A DNA stretch of 64,000 nt, from the NCBI RefSeq assembly GCF_900114565.1, contig NZ_FOTM01000019.1, positions 18,440 to 82,439 of the forward strand. Direction: 5' to 3'. The DNA comes from Leifsonia sp. CL147 (GTDB taxonomy: Bacteria; Actinomycetota; Actinomycetes; Actinomycetales; Microbacteriaceae). Under the pieces are notes generated by a model. That model was given only the letters and a program-made list of their open reading frames with translations, was not told the DNA's origin and did not search any database. Made by a program: the position numbers and the translations under genes. How positions within the stretch are numbered: the first letter of the stretch is position 1; every line of letters starts with the position of its first letter. Positions 8,160-18,011 of this stretch are shown piece after piece.

Positions 8160-9041
8160 GTGACGGCACGGATTCTGGATGGGAAGGCGACGGCCGCCGC
8201 GATCAAAGCCGAGCTGAAGGAGCGGGTGGATGCCCTGCGTGCGCGGGGGATCGTCCCGGGTCTGGGCACCATCCTCGTCGGCGATGACCCGGGCTCGCAG
8301 TGGTACGTCGCCGGCAAGCACCGCGACTGCGCAGAGGTCGGCATCGCCTCCATCCGCCGCGACCTGCCGGCCGAGACCTCGCAGGCCGAGCTCGAGGCCG
8401 TCGTCGAGGAGCTCAACGCCGACCCGGACTGCACCGGCTTCATCGTGCAGCTCCCGCTGCCGGCGCACCTCGACACCGACGCCATCCTCGAACTGGTCGA
8501 CCCGGCGAAGGATGCGGACGGCCTGCACCCCACGAACCTCGGCCGGCTGATGCTCAACGTGGGCCGCCCGATCACCTCGCCGCTGCCGTGCACGCCGCGC
8601 GGCATCATCGAGCTGATGCTGCGTCACGACATCGACCTCCGCGGCGCGGATGTGGTCGTCGTCGGCCGCGGCGTCACCGTCGGGCGCGCCATCGGCTCCC
8701 TCCTCACCCGCCGCGAGTTCAACGCGACGGTGACGCTGACCCACACCGGCACGCGGTACCTCGGCGAGCACCTCCGCCGGGCGGACGTCATCGTGGCGGC
8801 GGCCGGAGTGGCGGGCCTGGTGACCGCCGCCGACGTCAAGCCGGGCGCGGTGGTGCTCGACGTCGGCGTGAGCCGGGTGGAGGATCCGCTCACCGGCAGG
8901 AGCGTCGTCGCCGGCGACGTGTCGCCCGAGGTCGCCGAGGTCGCCGGATGGATCTCGCCGAACCCGGGCGGCGTCGGACCGATGACCCGCGCCCTCCTGC
9001 TGCAGAACGTCGTCGAGACCGCCGAGCGCCGCCTCTCCTGA
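8160..9041 (+). CDS. folD: Methylenetetrahydrofolate dehydrogenase / cyclohydrolase
   Basis: A 293-residue bifunctional enzyme that converts 5,10-methylene-THF to 10-formyl-THF using NADP. The catalytic Tyr/Lys motif [14 protein letters not shown] (Lys about residue 56) and the [11 protein letters not shown] segment are present, as is the nucleotide-binding [11 protein letters not shown] and C-terminal [13 protein letters not shown]. The GTG start at 8160 has GAGAGGA upstream. It is 98 bp downstream of glyA with a strong hairpin between. Supplying formyl-THF for purine synthesis explains its control by the ZTP-sensing leader. Confidence 0.96.
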   Translation: MTARILDGKATAAAIKAELKERVDALRARGIVPGLGTILVGDDPGSQWYVAGKHRDCAEVGIASIRRDLPAETSQAELEAVVEELNADPDCTGFIVQLPLPAHLDTDAILELVDPAKDADGLHPTNLGRLMLNVGRPITSPLPCTPRGIIELMLRHDIDLRGADVVVVGRGVTVGRAIGSLLTRREFNATVTLTHTGTRYLGEHLRRADVIVAAAGVAGLVTAADVKPGAVVLDVGVSRVEDPLTGRSVVAGDVSPEVAEVAGWISPNPGGVGPMTRALLLQNVVETAERRLS

Positions 9042-9056
9042 CCCAGCCCCCCGCCC

Positions 9057-9138
9057 CAGCCCCACCGTCGAGTCCGCAGAGATTGCACGGTGCGGCGGCG
9101 TATCGCGTGCAGTCTCTGCGGACTCGATGGTGGGGCTG
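9057..9138. repeat. Palindromic intergenic repeat family A, copy 1
   Basis: An 82-bp inverted repeat with arms of about 32 bp. Left arm has CCCCACCGTCGAGTCCGCAG, right arm CTGCGGACTCGATGGTGGGG. It lies between the 3' ends of folD and the MBL-fold gene, so it may act as a two-way terminator. Two relatives are at 34259-34334 and 58212-58305, each also between convergent genes. Confidence 0.8.
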
Positions 9139-9156
9139 AGGGCGGGGTGGGGTGGG

Positions 9157-9963
9157 TCAGCGGTCGAGGACGAGGATGAAGCGCTTGCGGACGATGCGCT
9201 CGCCCGGCTCACCGCGCAGGTCGTCGAGGGCGGAGAGCACGCGGTCGAGGACGCCGGGGCGCAGCGGAAGCGGCGCCTCATCCGGCTGGTCGACGGTCCC
9301 GGCGGGATAGTCCTCGCCAGGCGTCGACGACATCTCGATGTGTGCGCCGCGCACCTCCCGCACCGGCGCCGGAGGGTCGTCCCGGAAGCGGATCAGCCGC
9401 TCGATCGTCGCGCGGAACTGCGGCAGGTCCCGAACGTACAGTCGCGCCGGGAGGACGGTGTCCCCGGTGAACAGGATGCCCGTCCTCCGGTCGAAGAACA
9501 CGACCGCCGACGGCTCGTGGCCGGGTCCCCCGATCACGTCGATCACACGACGCCCGAGGTCGAAGGCGACCGTCTCCTCCGGCCAGGACCGGAAGCCGAA
9601 GAACCCGATCACCTCGGCGGGACTCGTCCCGACGACGGTCGTGCCGGGCCGGTCGCGCAGCAGCGGGTCACCGGCGATGTGGTCGCCGTGAGCGTGCGAA
9701 TGGGCGACGACCAGGGGATACGGACGGACGAAGACGACCGGGTTGCGGCGCAGCCACTCGGCGATCAGCCGATCGATCGCCGCGCGCAGTGGAAACTGCC
9801 CCTCATCGGAGGTCGCGCCGGTGTCGATCAGGAGGGCCCGCTCCCGCCCGAACAGCAGGTAGAGGAAGGGCGCCTCCCAGTGCGACGCCTTCGGCTGCCG
9901 CAGCTGGACGGTGTCCGGGTCGAGCCAGGTCACCTCCGGCTCCCGCGCTCCCTGTCCGCTCAC
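9157..9963 (-). CDS. MBL-fold (metallo-beta-lactamase superfamily) hydrolase
   Basis: A 268-residue protein with the metal-binding signature HSHAHGDHIAGDP (HxHxDH) at about residues 85-97, preceded by LLIDTGAT. A downstream GGPGHEPSAVVFFD and GILFTGDTVLPARLYV give the further His and Asp ligands. These fit a glyoxalase-II-like or lactonase-like hydrolase, but the substrate cannot be assigned. The GTG start at 9963 has GGGAGG immediately next to it, which is unusually close; no other start is available before the repeats. The gene lies directly downstream of an array of three inverted repeats (10.02-10.38 kb) that would occupy its promoter region. Confidence 0.8.
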   Translation of the reverse strand: MSGQGAREPEVTWLDPDTVQLRQPKASHWEAPFLYLLFGRERALLIDTGATSDEGQFPLRAAIDRLIAEWLRRNPVVFVRPYPLVVAHSHAHGDHIAGDPLLRDRPGTTVVGTSPAEVIGFFGFRSWPEETVAFDLGRRVIDVIGGPGHEPSAVVFFDRRTGILFTGDTVLPARLYVRDLPQFRATIERLIRFRDDPPAPVREVRGAHIEMSSTPGEDYPAGTVDQPDEAPLPLRPGVLDRVLSALDDLRGEPGERIVRKRFILVLDR

Positions 9964-10018
9964 CCTCCCAGTCTGCCCGCCTCCGGTAACGCCCGGGTGA
10001 ACGCGCCCGCCCTCTGCC

Positions 10019-10081
10019 CGCGAAGTGCTCCTTGTTGCAGGCGACACGCCGCGGGGCGCTGCAACAACGAGCACTTCGCGG
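10019..10081. repeat. Palindromic repeat family B, copy 1
   Basis: Arms CGCGAAGTGCTCCTTGTTGC and GCAACAACGAGCACTTCGCG pair over about 24 bp with a single mismatch. The loop contains GCGACACGCCGCGGGGCG. This is the best-paired copy. Confidence 0.8.
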
Positions 10082-10160
10082 GGAGGCGGGAGGCGCGGAG
10101 GGGGGAGGGGGGGAGGGGGGAGGCGCGAAGCAGGGGAGTGGAGGGGGGAGGGCCGATGCC

Positions 10161-10220
10161 CGAGGTGCTCGTTGTTGCAGGCGACACGCCGTGGGGCGCT
10201 GCACCTGCGAGCACTTCGCG
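10161..10220. repeat. Palindromic repeat family B, copy 2
   Basis: Same layout as copy 1: left arm CGAGGTGCTCGTTGTTGCAG, loop GCGACACGCCGTGGGGCG, right arm CTGCACCTGCGAGCACTTCG. Pairing is less perfect near the loop. Confidence 0.75.
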
Positions 10221-10314
10221 GGGGAGGGGCGGAGCGCGGAGGGGCGGAGCGCGGGGAGGCGGAGGCGGAGGAGCGGGAGGGGGAGGCGGAGGGCGTACGG
10301 TGGAGTGCGGATGC

Positions 10315-10376
10315 GCGAGGTGCTCGTTCTTGCAGACGACACGCCGTGGGGCGGTGCACCTACGAGCACCTCGCGG
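10315..10376. repeat. Palindromic repeat family B, copy 3
   Basis: Left arm CGCGAGGTGCTCGTTCTTGC, loop with ACGACACGCCGTGGGGCG, right arm ending ACGAGCACCTCGCGG. The arm differences from copies 1-2 are partly compensatory (AAGTGCT/AGCACTT against GAGGTGCT/AGCACCTC), which suggests the fold is maintained. Confidence 0.75.
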
Positions 10377-10470
10377 CGAGGGGCGGAGCCGGGGAGGGGC
10401 GGAGCGGGGAGCGGCGGAGCGGGGAGCGGCGGAGGCGCGGAGGCGCGGAGGGCGGAACGAGCGGGACGCG

Positions 10471-11627
10471 TCAGGACTCGCGGCGGGCGCCCTCGGAGGG
10501 GCGCACGGTGAACAGCTCCGGCTGCCCGAAGCCGTGCTCGGCGAACGCGCCGTCGAGCGCCACGAGCACGCGGCTGAGGGCGTCGGACGGCACCAGCGCG
10601 ATGGCCGAGCCGCCGAAGCCGCCGCCGGTCATCCGCGCGCCGATCGCGCCGTTCGCCTGCGCCGTCTCGACCGCGAGGTCGAGCTCCGGCACCGAGATCT
10701 CGAAGTCGTCGCGCATCGAGACATGGGATGCGTCCAGCAGTTCCCCGATCGCGGCCGGTCCCTGCTCGCGCAGCGTCCGCACGGTGTCGAGCACGCGCTG
10801 GTCCTCGGTGACGACGTGGCGCACCCGGCGGAAGGTCACGTCGTCGAGCAGCTCGCGCGCCCGGTCGAGGTCGGCGAGCGAGACATCCCGGAGGGACTCC
10901 ACTCCGAGGATGCGCGCCCCCTCTTCGCAGGACGCCCTGCGCTCGGCGTACCCGCCGTCCGCGTGCGCATGCGTGACGCCCGTGTTGATGATGAGGATCT
11001 CGAGCCCGGCGGCTTCGAGGCCGAGCGGGACGACCTCCGACTCGAGCGAGCGGCAGTCCAGGAACACGGCGGCGTCCGGCTCGCCGAGGAGGGATGCGGA
11101 CTGGTCCATGATCCCGGTGGGTGCGCCGGCCGCGACGTTCTCCGCGCGCTGCCCGACGCGTGCGAGCGTGCGCCGGTCGAGTCCTAGCCTCCAGAGCTCG
11201 TCGAGTGCGAGACCGACGGCGCTCTCGATCGCCGCGGACGACGACAAGCCGGCGCCGACCGGCACGTTGGAGTCGAGGAGGATGTCCATGCCGGGCACGG
11301 CGGCGAGGTCGACCCCGAACTCGCTCATCGCCCAGGCGACGCCCAGGGGATACGCGGCCCAGCCGCTCAGGATCTCGGGCGAGAGGTCGTCGATGGCGAC
11401 CTCCACCAGTTCGTCCGCGAACGTGCTGCCGACGCGCAGGACGCGGTCGTCGCGGACGCCGATCGCCGCGAGCGTCCGGCGGTTGATGGCGAACGGCAGC
11501 ACGAACCCCAGGTTGTAGTCCGTGTGCTCGCCGATCAGGTTCACGCGCCCCGGCGCCGACCAGATGCCGTCGGGTTCGCGGCCGAAGGTCTGGATGAAGT
11601 CGTCGCGGATTCCCGTTCGCAGGTCGG

Positions 11628-11631
<4 letters not shown>
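10471..11631 (-). CDS. galK: Galactokinase
   Basis: A 386-residue GHMP kinase making galactose-1-phosphate. The N-terminal galactose motif SAPGRVNLIGEHTDYN, the ATP loop VPVGAGLSSSAAIESAVG and the C-terminal MTGGGFGGSAIALV (GHMP motif 3) are all present. ATG 11631 overlaps the galT stop by 4 bp (ATGA), so galT-galK is one transcript read from the promoter at about 12955-12983. Together with galT it forms two steps of the Leloir pathway; no galE is seen in the window. Confidence 0.96.
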
Positions 11632-12929
<1,298 letters not shown>

Positions 12930-12941
12930 GCCATCCTTTCG

Positions 12942-12983
12942 ATTCCGAAAGCAAGAATACGACAACAGCTTTCGTATTGACAA
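12942..12983. promoter_or_regulatory. Divergent gal/deoR promoters with overlapping inverted-repeat operator
   Basis: For galTK (minus strand) a -35 TTGTCA (12983-12978) and -10 TATTCT (12959-12954) are 18 bp apart. The plus-strand TTGACA at 12977-12982 is a -35 for the DeoR gene. Two nested inverted repeats overlap these boxes: CGAAAGC...GCTTTCG and AATACGA...TCGTATT. A DeoR-family repressor bound here would block both transcripts. Confidence 0.65.
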
Positions 12984-13011
12984 GGATTCGCAAGCGTTCC
13001 AGCATGGGCCT

Positions 13012-13797
13012 ATGACCGAACCGCTGCCCGCAGCCCTCCGCCGCGAGCGGATGCTGGAGCTGATCGGCCGTGCCGGCTTCGCCCGCGTCTCCGACCTGAG
13101 CGAGGCGTTCCAGGTCTCCGACGTGACGGTCCGCAGCGATCTGGATGCGCTCGATCGCGAGCAGAGCATCCGCCGCATCCACGGTGGGGCCGTGCTGCGA
13201 ACGGCGGGGATGCGCGAGGCGAGCTTCGAGGAGGCGCTGGAGTCGTCCGCCGACGAGAAGCGCCGCATCGGTCAGACCGCTGCCGCCATGGTCGCCTCCG
13301 GGAGCAGTGTCCTCCTGGATGTGGGCACGACGACGGCCGCCATCGCGCGCGCCCTCGTCGAGCGCGACGACCTCGAGAACGTGACCGTCATCACCAACGG
13401 CCTGACCATCGCCCTGGAGCTCGAGCGCGCCATCCCGCGCTTCGCCGTCGTGGTGACCGGCGGGACCCTGCGGCCGCTGCAGCACTCCCTGGTGGAGCCG
13501 CTGGCCGCTGTGCTGCTGGAACGCATGCATGCCGACGTGGCGTTCATCGGCTGCACGGGCGTGCATCCCACCGGCGGCATCACCAACGTGAACCTGCCGG
13601 AGGCCGACCTGAAACGCGTCATGGTCCGCTCGGCGGAGCGCGCGGTCGTCGTGGCCGACGGCTCCAAACTCGACCGAACGCACCTGGGGCGGATCGCCGC
13701 AGTGGATGAGGTGGCCGAGTTGATCACGGGCGCATCCGCTCCCCATGCCGCTGTGACGGCATTGCGGGACGCAGGTCTCCCAGTGGTCGTCGCCTGA
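13012..13797 (+). CDS. DeoR-family transcriptional repressor
   Basis: A 261-residue regulator. The N-terminal helix-turn-helix has RRERMLELIGRAGFARVSDL and VSDVTVRSDLDALDREQSIRRIHGG, the DeoR signature. The C-terminal sugar-phosphate-sensing (DeoRC) domain shows VLLDVGTTTAAIARAL, AFIGCTGVHPTGGITN and VVADGSKLDRTHLGRIA. It is divergent from galTK and 16 bp upstream of the aldose epimerase gene, so it most likely controls galactose genes in response to a sugar phosphate. ATG 13012 follows very shortly after the -35 element, which may mean a very short leader. Confidence 0.9.
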   Translation: MTEPLPAALRRERMLELIGRAGFARVSDLSEAFQVSDVTVRSDLDALDREQSIRRIHGGAVLRTAGMREASFEEALESSADEKRRIGQTAAAMVASGSSVLLDVGTTTAAIARALVERDDLENVTVITNGLTIALELERAIPRFAVVVTGGTLRPLQHSLVEPLAAVLLERMHADVAFIGCTGVHPTGGITNVNLPEADLKRVMVRSAERAVVVADGSKLDRTHLGRIAAVDEVAELITGASAPHAAVTALRDAGLPVVVA

Positions 13798-13813
13798 GGC
13801 CTACCCTGGTTCC

Positions 13814-14749
13814 ATGCGTCCTGCGACCGGTGAACAGTACGAACTCGACTTCGGCGACCTCAGCGCCACGATCGTGCAGGTGGGGGCCGGTATCCGGTCG
13901 CTCCGCTTCGCGGAATCGGACCTGACGGAGCCGTATCCCGCCGGGGAGCAGCCGCCCTCGGCCTGCGGCATCGTCCTGGTGCCGTGGCCCAACCGGGTCG
14001 CCGACGGCCGGTGGGAGTTCGAGGGCGAGCCCCGGCAGCTGGACCTGACGGAACCGGCGAAGGGCAACGCCATCCACGGGCTGTTGCGCCGCCGTCCCTA
14101 CGAACTGGTGGACCGGACGGACTCGACCGTGACGCAGGCTGCTGCCATCTTCCCCGAGCCGGGATATCCGTTCCTGCTCGAGACCGCCGTCACGCACGAG
14201 CTCCACACCGACGGCCTGCAGGTCACCCACACGATCAGCAACGCGGGCGAGGTGCCGGCGCCCGTCGCGGTGGGCGCGCATCCCTACGTCCGCATCGGCG
14301 ATGTGCCGCCCGAGCAGCTGACGGTGACCGTCGCCGCGCGCACCCGCTTTCAGACGGACGAGCGCAGCAACGTCATCGGGGAGTCGGCCGTCGAGGGCAC
14401 GCCGTTCGACCTGTCCGGCGGCCGCCGCCTCAGCGAGCTCGAGCTGGACACCGGTTACGGCGACCTGCCGGACGGACCGGCGGAGCATGTGCTCGCCGCC
14501 GACGACGGCCGGCGCCTCGTGCTCTGGGGGGACGAGGCCTTCCGCTACGTGCAGGTGTTCACCCACCGATCCTTCGCCACGAAGCCGGGAGGAGTGGCTC
14601 TCGCCATCGAGCCGATGACCGCGCCGGCGGACGCCCTCAACTCCGGTCGCGGCCTGCGCTGGCTGGAGCCGGGCGAGACGTGGACGGTGAGCTGGGGCAT
14701 CCGGCCGGAGGGGTTCGGCGGGGAGGCCTACCTGGCCAGCTGGGGGTAG
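13814..14749 (+). CDS. Aldose 1-epimerase (mutarotase) family protein
   Basis: A 311-residue beta-sandwich epimerase. Motifs include NAIHGLLRRRPYELV (substrate His), VAVGAHPYVRIGD (catalytic His) and ALAIEPMTAPADALN with the catalytic Glu near residue 275. It converts beta- to alpha-anomers of an aldohexose; the position behind the DeoR repressor and beside galTK favours galactose. TACCCT 12 bp upstream of ATG could be a -10 of its own. Its last 22 bp overlap the 3' end of the convergent SDR gene. Confidence 0.88.
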   Translation: MRPATGEQYELDFGDLSATIVQVGAGIRSLRFAESDLTEPYPAGEQPPSACGIVLVPWPNRVADGRWEFEGEPRQLDLTEPAKGNAIHGLLRRRPYELVDRTDSTVTQAAAIFPEPGYPFLLETAVTHELHTDGLQVTHTISNAGEVPAPVAVGAHPYVRIGDVPPEQLTVTVAARTRFQTDERSNVIGESAVEGTPFDLSGGRRLSELELDTGYGDLPDGPAEHVLAADDGRRLVLWGDEAFRYVQVFTHRSFATKPGGVALAIEPMTAPADALNSGRGLRWLEPGETWTVSWGIRPEGFGGEAYLASWG

Positions 14750-15432
14750 AGCGCGCGGACGTCCTCGTGGAGGTGCGACTTAACGTAGCGCGCGGTGTCG
14801 CCGACGACCGCCTCCGCTTCGTCCGCCGCCACGGCGTCCAGCGCCTCCTCCACGACCTGGCGCGGCGGCACCTTCTCGCCGGTGGCGTGTGCGGCCATGT
14901 CGGTGTCGACGTAGCCGACGTGGACGCCGACCACCTGGATGCCAGCGTCCGCCAGCTCCACCCGGGCCGAGTTGCTCGCGGACCAGAGTGCCGCCTTCGT
15001 CGCACTGTACGAGCCGGTGCCGAGCCAGCTGAGCGCCGAGTGCATGTTCACGACGGCGCCGCCTCCATTCGCCTCGAGCACCGGCGTGAAGGCGCGGGTG
15101 ATCAGCACCGGACCCCAGAAGTTGGTGTCGAACTCATGCCGGATCACGTCGAGGTCGCCGGACACGAGCGACTGGTCGGACGCGATTCCCGCGTTGTTGA
15201 CGAGCACGGTCACGTCGGTGGCCACGGCGGCGGCGCGGCGGATGCTGTCGGCGTCGGTCACATCCAGCTGCAGGGGGATGACGCGCGGGTCGTCCGCGAC
15301 GATGCTCTCGGGGCGCCGTGCGGCGGCGTAGACCTTGATCGCGCCGCGCTCGAGGAGCTCCGCGACGAAGGCGGCGCCGAGGCCGCGGTTGGCGCCGGTG
15401 ACGAGGGCGACACGTCCGGTGATGTCGGTCAT
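14728..15432 (-). CDS. Short-chain dehydrogenase/reductase (SDR)
   Basis: A 234-residue classical SDR. The NAD(P)-binding TGANRGLGAAFVAELLERG is at residues 12-30, the structural VLVNNAGIA near 80 and the catalytic pair in YSATKAALW with upstream Ser (NMHSALSW). The substrate is unknown. It is divergent from a TetR regulator and separated from it by two copies of an 18-bp operator, so it is very likely the regulated target. The 3' end overlaps the aldose epimerase gene by 22 bp in convergent orientation. Confidence 0.88.
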   Translation of the reverse strand: MTDITGRVALVTGANRGLGAAFVAELLERGAIKVYAAARRPESIVADDPRVIPLQLDVTDADSIRRAAAVATDVTVLVNNAGIASDQSLVSGDLDVIRHEFDTNFWGPVLITRAFTPVLEANGGGAVVNMHSALSWLGTGSYSATKAALWSASNSARVELADAGIQVVGVHVGYVDTDMAAHATGEKVPPRQVVEEALDAVAADEAEAVVGDTARYVKSHLHEDVRALYPQLAR

Positions 15433-15448
15433 GGGGAGTCCTTCCAAA

Positions 15449-15491
15449 GTAAACAGATCGGTGTACCTGCAATGTACACAGATCGGTTTAC
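15449..15491. promoter_or_regulatory. Double TetR operator between SDR and TetR genes
   Basis: Two 18-bp sites, GTAAACAGATCGGTGTAC (15449-15466) and GTACACAGATCGGTTTAC (15474-15491). Each is nearly palindromic and the two are arranged as an inverted pair with 25 bp between centres. The arrangement suits cooperative binding of two TetR dimers and control of both divergent genes. Confidence 0.8.
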
Positions 15492-15513
15492 TTTTTGCAA
15501 GCTCGGCTCTAGG

Positions 15514-16095
15514 ATGAGACGCGTGAGCACGACGTCCACCCTCCCCCGGCCGAAGCCGCGCGACCGCGTGCTGGCGGCAGCGGCGCGGTTGTTCATCCGC
15601 GAGGGCGTCAACGCGGTGGGCGTCGACCGGCTCGCGCAGGAGGCCGAGGTCTCCAAGCGCTCCGTCTACCAGCACTTCGAGGGCAAGGACGACATCGTCG
15701 CCGCGATGCTCCGGGAGTACGGCCCGCGCGTGGTCGCCGGGTACTTCTCGGACGACGAGGAGCAGACCCCGCGCGAGCGCACCCTCCACGTGTTCGACGC
15801 GCTCCAGACGGCCGCCGAGGCCGGCGACTTCTTCGGCTGCCCCTTCGTCAACGTGGCCACCGAACTGCGCGACCGGGAACATCCCGCCGCCGTGGTCGCC
15901 CGGCGCTTCAAGGACGAGCTGACGGCGTACTTCGAGCGGCAGGCCGTTGCGGCCGGCGCCCGCCGGCCGCGCCTCCTCGCCGAGCAGCTGACGCTGCTGT
16001 TCGACGGCGCCTCCGCGAGCGCCGCCGTGCGCGGCGGCACGCCCGACGCCGCCCGCCTCGCCGGCGAGCAACTGTTCGACGCCGCTACCCGCTAG
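15514..16095 (+). CDS. TetR-family transcriptional regulator
   Basis: A 193-residue repressor with an N-terminal helix-turn-helix, RVLAAAARLFIREGVNAVGV then RLAQEAEVSKRSVYQHFEGKDDIVAAML. The C-terminal ligand domain (about residues 75-190) has FFGCPFVNVATELRD, reminiscent of TetR proteins that act on SDR or efflux genes. The start may be ATG 15514 or GTG 15523. It faces the SDR gene across the double operator and probably represses it and itself. Confidence 0.9.
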   Translation: MRRVSTTSTLPRPKPRDRVLAAAARLFIREGVNAVGVDRLAQEAEVSKRSVYQHFEGKDDIVAAMLREYGPRVVAGYFSDDEEQTPRERTLHVFDALQTAAEAGDFFGCPFVNVATELRDREHPAAVVARRFKDELTAYFERQAVAAGARRPRLLAEQLTLLFDGASASAAVRGGTPDAARLAGEQLFDAATR

Positions 16096-16248
16096 TCGCA
16101 CGAGAGCCCGGCACCGCTTCCGTACCGGCGGCCGTCCGGCGGCCGTCCGCCGGCGGTCCGGCGGCCGTCCGCCGGCGGTCCGGCGGCCGTCCGGCGGCCG
16201 TCCGGCGAGTCGCAGGCGCTTCCCTGTCGACACCGGTTGAATGGCCAC
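16096..16248. repeat. GC-rich tandem repeat CGGCGGCCGTC
   Basis: From 16128 to 16206 the sequence is a degenerate tandem of CGGCGGCCGTCC and CCGGCGGTCCGG units, about 11-22 bp in period. It lies between the TetR gene and the DUF4232 lipoprotein gene. No gene is supported here. Confidence 0.7.
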
Positions 16249-16866
16249 ATGACTGGCATCCCTGCTCCGCGCTTCGCGGGCTCCGCTCTTGTCGCTCTCA
16301 CGCTGGCGTTCGTGCTGGCCGGCTGCACCACGCCGGACTCGGCGCCGACGACGGACAGTGCGTCCGCCTCGTCCTCGTCCTCGGACTCGCCATCGGCCAC
16401 GCCGCGGCCCACCGGCACGACCACCGCGGTCCCGATCAACGGGCAGTGCGACACCGGCACGCTCAGCGGCGTCATCGGGCAGGGCGGCGGGGGAGCGGCG
16501 GGAAGCGTCGAGGTCAGCATCGTCCTCACCAACAACGGCTCCACCGAGTGCTCCCTTCAGGGCTGGCCCGGCGTCTCCTTCGTCGGCGACGGGAACGGCA
16601 CCCAGCTGGGAGCGGCGGCACAGCTCGACCGGAGCAAGCCGCATCCCACCGTCGTGCTCCAGCCGGGAGGCACAGCCCAGGCGCCGCTGCGGATCGTGCA
16701 GGCGCTCAACTACTCCGAGTCCGAGTGCAAGCCGAAGCCGGCGGACGGCTTCCGGGTGTACCCGCCCGGATCGACGGAGTCGCTCTTCATCAAGGACACC
16801 GGCGTGACCGCCTGCACCTCCGAATCCGTCTCGCTGCTCACCGTCGGGGCGTTCGTCGCCGGCTGA
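16249..16866 (+). CDS. DUF4232-like secreted lipoprotein
   Basis: A 205-residue lipoprotein. The signal peptide ends at lipobox VLAGC (Cys near residue 25), followed by a Ser/Thr/Asp linker of about 35 residues. The mature domain from about residue 62 has the layout of DUF4232: an early Cys, SIVLTNNGSTECSLQGWPGVSF, a Pro-rich VVLQPGGTAQAPL, and ESECKPKPADGFRVYPPG near the end. Four Cys could form two disulfides. Function unknown; it is probably displayed on the outer face of the membrane. ATG 16249 is used; TTG 16237 would add four residues. Confidence 0.8.
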   Translation: MTGIPAPRFAGSALVALTLAFVLAGCTTPDSAPTTDSASASSSSSDSPSATPRPTGTTTAVPINGQCDTGTLSGVIGQGGGGAAGSVEVSIVLTNNGSTECSLQGWPGVSFVGDGNGTQLGAAAQLDRSKPHPTVVLQPGGTAQAPLRIVQALNYSESECKPKPADGFRVYPPGSTESLFIKDTGVTACTSESVSLLTVGAFVAG

Positions 16867-16998
16867 CGCTGCGGGCTCGGGCGCGGGCGCGGCGCGGACG
16901 CTACGGCGGAGGCGCTAGGCGCTCGCGCTCGGGCTCGGGCTCGGGCGCGGCGCGGCGCGGACGCTAGGCGCAGGCGCTAGGCAGGCGCTAGGCAGGCG
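16867..16998. repeat. GCTAGGCG-type degenerate repeats
   Basis: A run of short repeats such as GGCGCTAGGC, GGGCTCGGGCTCGGGC and GGCGCGGCGCGGACGCTA between convergent genes. The last units reach into the stop codon of the next gene. No other feature is seen. Confidence 0.6.
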
Positions 16999-17673
16999 CT
17001 AGGCGCACACGCGCGCGAGCGCGCCTCCCCAGGAGTCCTGCAGATCCGCCATGGCGTCACGCGCCGACTGAACGGCGTGAACCGGGTCGTCGACCATCGC
17101 CGCGCCGTCGACGGCGTCGGCGAGCCGTTCGAGGTCGCCTTGGACCGGCGAGAGGGCGCCGGACACGGCCGGAGTCGCAATGTCCGCGGTGGAGGCGCGG
17201 AACGCATCCACCGCATGCCGGATGCCGGAACCCGCCTCGACGGGATGCGCTGCGAGCGCGTCGAGCTGCAGCTCCAGGGCGGGCTCGAGGGCGTGGCGCG
17301 CGCTGCGGATCGTCGCACAGTCGCGTCCCCGGGCGGCGGACGCCTCCGAGAACAACGGAAACTCGGTGTGCAGGGCCGTCGCCAGGATCAGGATGGCGGC
17401 GAGGCACCCCAGCGCGAGAGCACCGAGCCACCACCACAGGTCGACGCCGCCGGGCGTCGCAGACGCGCTGCGACCGTTCCCACCTCTCGCCTCGCGCTCC
17501 GGCCATCCGCGCGTCGGCGCATCCTCCTCCGCGGCGGCGGCGCCGCGGAGGGCGCCGCACGGGTCGGCGCGCGGGTCGGCGCGCGGGACGCCGCGCGGGT
17601 CGGCGCGCGGGACGCCGTCGATGCCGGCATGGGCGGCGGGCTCGTCTACCTGGGGCTCCACGCCATCCAGCAT
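16999..17673 (-). CDS. Hypothetical single-pass membrane protein with Pro/Arg/Asp repeats
   Basis: A 224-residue protein I do not recognise. Residues 1-75 are hydrophilic with an imperfect repeat (GVPRADPR GVPRADPRADP) coded by GC-rich direct repeats. One membrane segment follows, WWWLGALALGCLAAILILAT at about residues 85-105. The remaining 120 residues are a helical, Ala-rich outer domain with two Cys (RDCATIRS and the C-terminal RVCA). The codon bias in the second half is that of a real gene. ATG 17673 has GGAGAGG about 11 nt upstream. It converges on the DUF4232 gene. Role unknown. Confidence 0.6.
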   Translation of the reverse strand: MLDGVEPQVDEPAAHAGIDGVPRADPRGVPRADPRADPCGALRGAAAAEEDAPTRGWPEREARGGNGRSASATPGGVDLWWWLGALALGCLAAILILATALHTEFPLFSEASAARGRDCATIRSARHALEPALELQLDALAAHPVEAGSGIRHAVDAFRASTADIATPAVSGALSPVQGDLERLADAVDGAAMVDDPVHAVQSARDAMADLQDSWGGALARVCA

Positions 17674-17754
17674 GTCGTATCCGGCCTCTCCGAGGGAGGC
17701 TTCCGGCCAAGGTTTGCCGACGCGTCGCCGCCGAGCTTGGTGCCGGCTCGGCCG

Positions 17755-17821
17755 CGAATGCGGCAATTCGTTACGTCTGCGGGTGGGCGAGCACCGGCAA
17801 ACGTACCGAATCGCAGCAGTC
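17755..17821. repeat. Palindromic intergenic repeat family C, copy 2
   Basis: Left arm includes ATTCGTTACGTCTGCGGGTG, right arm CACCGGCAAACGTACCGAAT followed by CGCAGCAG. Arms pair imperfectly over about 28 bp around a GGCGAG loop. Confidence 0.65.
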
Positions 17822-18011
17822 ACCCGCTTGGCCGCCGACGGACGCGTGACCGCAGGCCGCGGGCCGCCGCATGCCGCATGCCGCATGCCGCCGCGGGCCG
17901 CGGGCCGCGGCGGGCGGCGGGCCGCGGCGGGCCGCCCGCTCACCGTGCACGTAACGCCTGCGGCACCGCTGCTCCGGCGTAGAGGCCGACCTCCGAGCGT
18001 CACTCTCGACG

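Larger units (their letters stand above)
9964..10470. repeat. Gene-free 500-bp block: three family-B palindromes in polypurine DNA
   Basis: Between the MBL-fold gene and the end of galK. It contains three inverted repeats (10019-10081, 10161-10220, 10315-10376) separated by strongly strand-asymmetric G/A tracts such as GGGGGAGGGGGGAGG around 10100-10130 and 10240-10290. Translations across it are low-complexity and I do not accept any as genes. Confidence 0.75.

Noticed and set aside
10019..10376. Rho-independent terminators for galTK
   Set aside because: Three spaced long palindromes with a conserved loop exceed what a terminator needs and have no U-tracts; one may still terminate.
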